Source: Pseudomonadota bacterium (lineage in GTDB: Bacteria > Pseudomonadota > Alphaproteobacteria > Rhizobiales > Xanthobacteraceae). Taken from it: a DNA stretch of 8,650 bases. The stretch covers positions 1-8,650 of the forward strand of contig JAFAFP010000086.1 in the NCBI GenBank assembly GCA_023423415.1, given 5' to 3'. Each line of letters starts with the position of its first letter. Position 1 is the stretch's first letter. A program made the translations under genes and the position numbers. Positions 6,261-8,650 of the stretch are shown in pieces. The notes beneath the pieces are model-generated. The model was given only the letters and a program-made list of their open reading frames with translations, was not told the origin of the DNA and made no database searches.

Positions 6261-7151
6261 TTATTTCTTGCCTGCGGCCGCCGCGCTGATGGCCGCCAGC
6301 ATATCGTCACGGCCTTTGGTCACCGCGTCCTTGATTTGCGGTTGCCGGCCAAGCTCGCCCAACTGCTGTTGCCGCTCGATCGTGCCGTCCGTCATCAATG
6401 GCGTCACGCCAAGCTCGCGCAAGGTGTCGGCGACTTCGCGCATTTCTGCGGCACGCCGAACGCCGTGGCTCACCATCCGTTCGATGTTGTACTCGGAAAT
6501 CGTGTTCCAATCGAGCGTCGGGTAATTGTTCTTCAGCGATGAGGCGACCTGATCGACGACGCCAGCGCGTTGCGCCGCGAGGAAACATTCCAGCGTCAGC
6601 GCCTCGATGCCCTTGATCATGACGCTGCGGACCATCTTGATCGCAGCCGCGTCGCCCGTCTTGTCACCGACGACCTGCGTACGCATGCCGATCGATGTCA
6701 GAAGCGGTTCGATGTCCGTCGCGTAGGGACCAGCCAGCATCATCGGTGACTTGTGCCGCGCCGGATGAATTGGCGACACGATCGCGAGATCGACATAACG
6801 CGCGGTATCGCCAAGCAACTTCGCGCTGGCCTGCTTGCGTCCGGGCGACACCGAATTGACGTCGAGATAGAACGGCTTCCCCGTCAGGCGCCCGTTCACC
6901 GATTGCGCGGCTTCGTGGCTCGATGCCGCCGTCACCGCGGCAATGATGATGTCTGCATCACGTACCGCTTCTGCGGCCGAGGAGGCGACCTTTACACCTG
7001 ATGCCGTCGCTGCTTCGATGAGCTTTGCGCCGGCGCTCTCCGGAAACAGAATGTCCCAGGCGACGATGTCCGTCACGCCTTCCTCGCGCAGTCCGGCTGC
7101 AATAGCCTGGCCCGCTTCTCCGAACCCGACGAAGGAGACGCGCGGCGTCAT
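6261..7151 (-). CDS. NAD(P)-dependent beta-hydroxyacid-type dehydrogenase with DUF1932-like C-terminus
   Basis: A 296-aa oxidoreductase of the 6-phosphogluconate/3-hydroxyisobutyrate dehydrogenase superfamily. The Rossmann domain (1-165) begins with VSFVGFGEAGQAIA, where GFGEAG (9-14) is the dinucleotide-binding turn. An acidic D33 near the end of beta-2 suggests NAD rather than NADP (inference). The substrate loop reads DVNSVSPG (97-104), replacing the usual family SxxP-type segment. The probable catalytic Lys is K172 in AAIKMVRS, at the start of the all-helical C-terminal domain. That domain looks like DUF1932 (TLECFLAAQRAG at 186-197; HGVRRAAEMREVA at 229-241), as in poorly characterised bacterial dehydrogenases. 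ATG 7151 overlaps the thioesterase stop by 4 bases and has GAAAGG (7158-7163) 6 bases upstream. It is the last gene of the minus-strand directon. It could oxidise a small hydroxyacid; substrate unknown. Confidence 0.9.
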   Translation of the reverse strand: MTPRVSFVGFGEAGQAIAAGLREEGVTDIVAWDILFPESAGAKLIEAATASGVKVASSAAEAVRDADIIIAAVTAASSHEAAQSVNGRLTGKPFYLDVNSVSPGRKQASAKLLGDTARYVDLAIVSPIHPARHKSPMMLAGPYATDIEPLLTSIGMRTQVVGDKTGDAAAIKMVRSVMIKGIEALTLECFLAAQRAGVVDQVASSLKNNYPTLDWNTISEYNIERMVSHGVRRAAEMREVADTLRELGVTPLMTDGTIERQQQLGELGRQPQIKDAVTKGRDDMLAAISAAAAGKK

Positions 7152-7558
7152 GCTTCGCCTTTCAGCTTCTTCTGGATGCGCTGGTCGAAGCGTTCGACAT
7201 TGACAACAACGCGGCTGTGCGTGCCGTCGCCCACTCGCTCCCGATCATCGAATGCTTCCACCCGGAAGGTCACGTTGCGGCCATCGACCTTGGTGACTTC
7301 GGCAGTGGCGCGCAAAGTCATGCCGACGGGGGTCGCGGCGTAATGGCCGACGTCGAGATGGGTGCCGAGGCTCTGATGGCCGGGCGGTAACAGGCTCTCG
7401 ATCGCGTCGAGCGCCGCCGCTTCCATCATGTTGATCATAACCGGTGTGGCCAGCACCCGCACCCGGCCGGAGCCGACACGCGGCGCGGTCTGCTCCTCGC
7501 CGACAACGATCTGGGCATGGCCTTTGAGGCCGGGTTTCAGGTTCGAATAATCCGCCAT
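7148..7558 (-). CDS. FlK-like (fluoroacetyl-CoA thioesterase family) hot-dog thioesterase
   Basis: A 136-aa single hot-dog-fold protein resembling the FlK family, which hydrolyses short acyl-CoA thioesters. T38, E46 and H72 match the spacing of the FlK triad T42/E50/H76 exactly (8 and 26 residues), and G65 matches FlK G69. The signature runs VLATPVMINMMEAAA (36-50) and GTHLDVGHYAATPVG (65-79). The lid phenylalanines of FlK (F33, F36) fall on G29 and R32 here, so fluoroacetyl selectivity is not expected; a general small acyl-CoA is likelier (inference; FlK residue numbers are from memory). ATG 7558 has AGGA (minus strand, 7566-7569) 7 bases upstream, and that site overlaps the TAG stop of the aldo/keto reductase gene, 9 bases away. 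Its own stop overlaps the dehydrogenase start, so it sits in the middle of a coupled operon. It may recycle CoA or release a free acid. Confidence 0.88.
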   Translation of the reverse strand: MADYSNLKPGLKGHAQIVVGEEQTAPRVGSGRVRVLATPVMINMMEAAALDAIESLLPPGHQSLGTHLDVGHYAATPVGMTLRATAEVTKVDGRNVTFRVEAFDDRERVGDGTHSRVVVNVERFDQRIQKKLKGEA

Positions 7559-7567
7559 CTGACAATC

Positions 7568-8410
7568 CTATAGCATTTCCAGCGCGTATTTCTTTTGCGG
7601 CGGCGGAAAGGCCCGATCAAGCGCGGCAAGGTTGTCGCCGGTCAGATGCACATCCAGGGCGGCGCGATTATCGCGGACATGGGCCGGATTCGTGGCCTTG
7701 GGAATGACGATGGTGCCGTCCCGCCCGAGGAGCCATGCCAGCGCGACCTGAGCGGCGGTGACGCCGTGTTCTTCGGCAATGGCCTTGAGGACCGCGGCGT
7801 TCAGCAGTCGGGCCTGTTCGATCGGCGAATAGGCCATGATCGGGATCCTGCGGGTCCGGCACCACGGTACGAGGTCGTATTCGATGCGGCGGCGTTTCAG
7901 GTTGTAGAGGACCTGGTTGGTCGCGCAGGCATCGCCACCGGGGAGTGCGACCAGTTTCTCCATGTCATCGGTGTCGAAATTGCTGACGCCCCAGTGGCGG
8001 ATCTTTCCGTCGCGCTGAAGTTGCTGGAACGCAGCCAGTGTTTCCTGAAGAGGCACGCTACCGCGCCAATGCAGCAGATAGAGATCGATGCGGTCAGTCT
8101 GCAGCCTTTTCAAGCTGCGCTCACAGGCCGCGATCGTGCCTTTGCGAGAGGCATTTTCCGGCAGCACCTTGCTGATGAGGAACAGCTCATCTCGCCGACC
8201 ATCAATGGCCTCGCCGGTGATGTGTTCCGCTTCGCCGTCGCCATACATCTCGGCGCTGTCGATCAGCGTTGCCCCGAGATCGAGCCCGAGCTTCAGCGCG
8301 GCGATTTCGTCGCCGCGTTTGCGCCGATCCTCGCCCATCATCCATGTGCCGAGGCCATAGACGGGGATCGGCTCGCCGGAGGGAAGGGAGGTGGTCGGGA
8401 TGGGTATCAC
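7568..8410 (-). CDS. Aldo/keto reductase
   Basis: A 280-aa NADPH-dependent aldo/keto reductase, a cytoplasmic single-domain TIM barrel that reduces aldehydes or ketones to alcohols. All four catalytic residues are present: D51 and Y56 in LIDSAEMYGDG, K81 in LISKVLP, and H114 in YLLHWRG. The later strands include GVSNF (141-145), NQVLYN (165-170), MAYSPI (192-197) and a cofactor segment VIPKATNPAHVRDN (235-248) that fits the NADPH 2'-phosphate-binding loop. The GTG start at 8410 is supported because residues 7-22 (TSLPSGEPIPVYGLGT) already match the family N-terminus, but no clear Shine-Dalgarno precedes it. It begins 6 bases after the SMR gene stop, so reinitiation after that gene is likely. 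Length is slightly short of the 300-320 typical of larger members and normal for the bacterial DkgA-like group. Specific substrate cannot be read. Confidence 0.93.
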   Translation of the reverse strand: MIPIPTTSLPSGEPIPVYGLGTWMMGEDRRKRGDEIAALKLGLDLGATLIDSAEMYGDGEAEHITGEAIDGRRDELFLISKVLPENASRKGTIAACERSLKRLQTDRIDLYLLHWRGSVPLQETLAAFQQLQRDGKIRHWGVSNFDTDDMEKLVALPGGDACATNQVLYNLKRRRIEYDLVPWCRTRRIPIMAYSPIEQARLLNAAVLKAIAEEHGVTAAQVALAWLLGRDGTIVIPKATNPAHVRDNRAALDVHLTGDNLAALDRAFPPPQKKYALEML

Positions 8411-8416
8411 GGGAGT

Positions 8417-8650
8417 CTAATGCACTGTCGATTTGGAGAAGAGATTGATCACGACGACACCGGCGATGATCAGCCCCAGGCCGAAGATGGCCGCACCGTC
8501 GAGTGACTGCCGAAACCAGATCGCACCGATCAGTGAAATCAGAACGATCCCGAGCCCGCTCCAGATGGCATAGGCGATACCGACCGGAATGACCTTGAGG
8601 GTCAACGCGAGAAAATAGAAGGACACGCCATAGGCCGCGAAGGTGACGAC
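8417..8650 (-). CDS. SMR-family multidrug/cation exporter, partial (5' end beyond the window)
   Basis: The C-terminal 77 residues of a small multidrug resistance (EmrE/QacE-type) inner-membrane protein, a four-helix dimeric proton antiporter. The frame is open to the window edge, where it reads VVTFAAYGVSFYF, so the GTG at 8626 is internal and not a start. GIAYAIWSGLG corresponds to EmrE helix 3 with the substrate-contact residues equivalent to Y60 and W63. A further hydrophobic helix (about 20 residues, rich in Gly/Ile/Val) precedes the tail NLFSKSTVH, which mirrors the EmrE C-terminus. About 30 N-terminal residues including the essential Glu14 of helix 1 are missing from view. It is the first visible gene of the minus-strand directon; the promoter lies outside. 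Close resemblance to EmrE favours drug/quaternary-cation export over the guanidinium exporter subgroup, though this is uncertain. Confidence 0.92.
   Translation of the reverse strand, partial: VVTFAAYGVSFYFLALTLKVIPVGIAYAIWSGLGIVLISLIGAIWFRQSLDGAAIFGLGLIIAGVVVINLFSKSTVH

Noticed and set aside
4339..7151. A tetronate-type sugar-acid pathway (class II aldolase-fold decarboxylase plus hydroxyacid dehydrogenase, as with OtnC/LtnD)
   Set aside because: The two families are present but on opposite strands in separate units, and the DUF1537-type kinase that defines those pathways is absent.
7595..8506. Plus-strand open frame of 303 codons opposite the aldo/keto reductase gene
   Set aside because: The reductase on the minus strand has its full catalytic tetrad. 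The opposite frame runs across two real genes and has no recognisable motif.
8417..8626. A complete 69-aa membrane protein starting at GTG 8626
   Set aside because: The frame continues to the window edge with SMR-like residues, and 69 aa would lack the first SMR helix; the gene is simply cut.

Overview
The window is a gene-dense, GC-rich stretch of bacterial chromosome carrying eight protein genes, the last of them cut by the right edge. The protein families, high GC, GTG starts, and a CCCTCTCCCC/GGGGAGAGGG hairpin at the left edge fit an alphaproteobacterium of the Bradyrhizobium/Rhodopseudomonas type. This placement is inferred from general family resemblance, not from a search. I see no RNA gene, insertion sequence, phage gene or CRISPR array.

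Layout. (1) 1-67 holds a perfect 10-bp hairpin. (2) 68-1126 (+) encodes a CobW/COG0523-type P-loop GTPase. (3) 1166-1840 (-) encodes a TetR-family repressor, convergent with the GTPase. (4) 1841-2059 is intergenic and holds two adjacent imperfect palindromes (candidate operator) and a GC-rich hairpin just past the next gene's stop. (5) 2060-4150 (-) encodes a 696-aa bifunctional enoyl-CoA hydratase/3-hydroxyacyl-CoA dehydrogenase; its likely start is a GTG at 4150. (6) 4151-4338 is a divergent promoter region with a tandem 9-mer. (7) 4339-5160 and 5157-6113 (+) form a translationally coupled pair: a class II aldolase/adducin-fold protein with a lysine-rich tail, and a secreted or periplasmic NMT1/TauA-like ABC substrate-binding protein with no permease or ATPase beside it. 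A stem-loop with a short T run follows at 6122-6163. (8) 6261-8650 (-) is a tight directon, in transcription order: SMR drug/cation exporter (partial), aldo/keto reductase, FlK-like thioesterase, and a beta-hydroxyacid-type dehydrogenase with a DUF1932-like C-terminus.

How the genes may work together (inference). Several enzymes act on acyl-CoA or hydroxy/oxo-acids: a hydratase/dehydrogenase, an acyl-CoA thioesterase-like protein, an NAD(P) hydroxyacid dehydrogenase, an aldo/keto reductase and a class II aldolase. Together with a periplasmic binding protein and a TetR regulator they suggest uptake and catabolism of a small organic acid or carbonyl compound. The substrate cannot be read from the sequence. 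Most genes are ordinary family members; the most unusual points are the basic tail of the aldolase-fold protein, the orphan binding protein coupled to it, and the four-gene directon ending in a thioesterase/dehydrogenase pair with a 4-base overlap.
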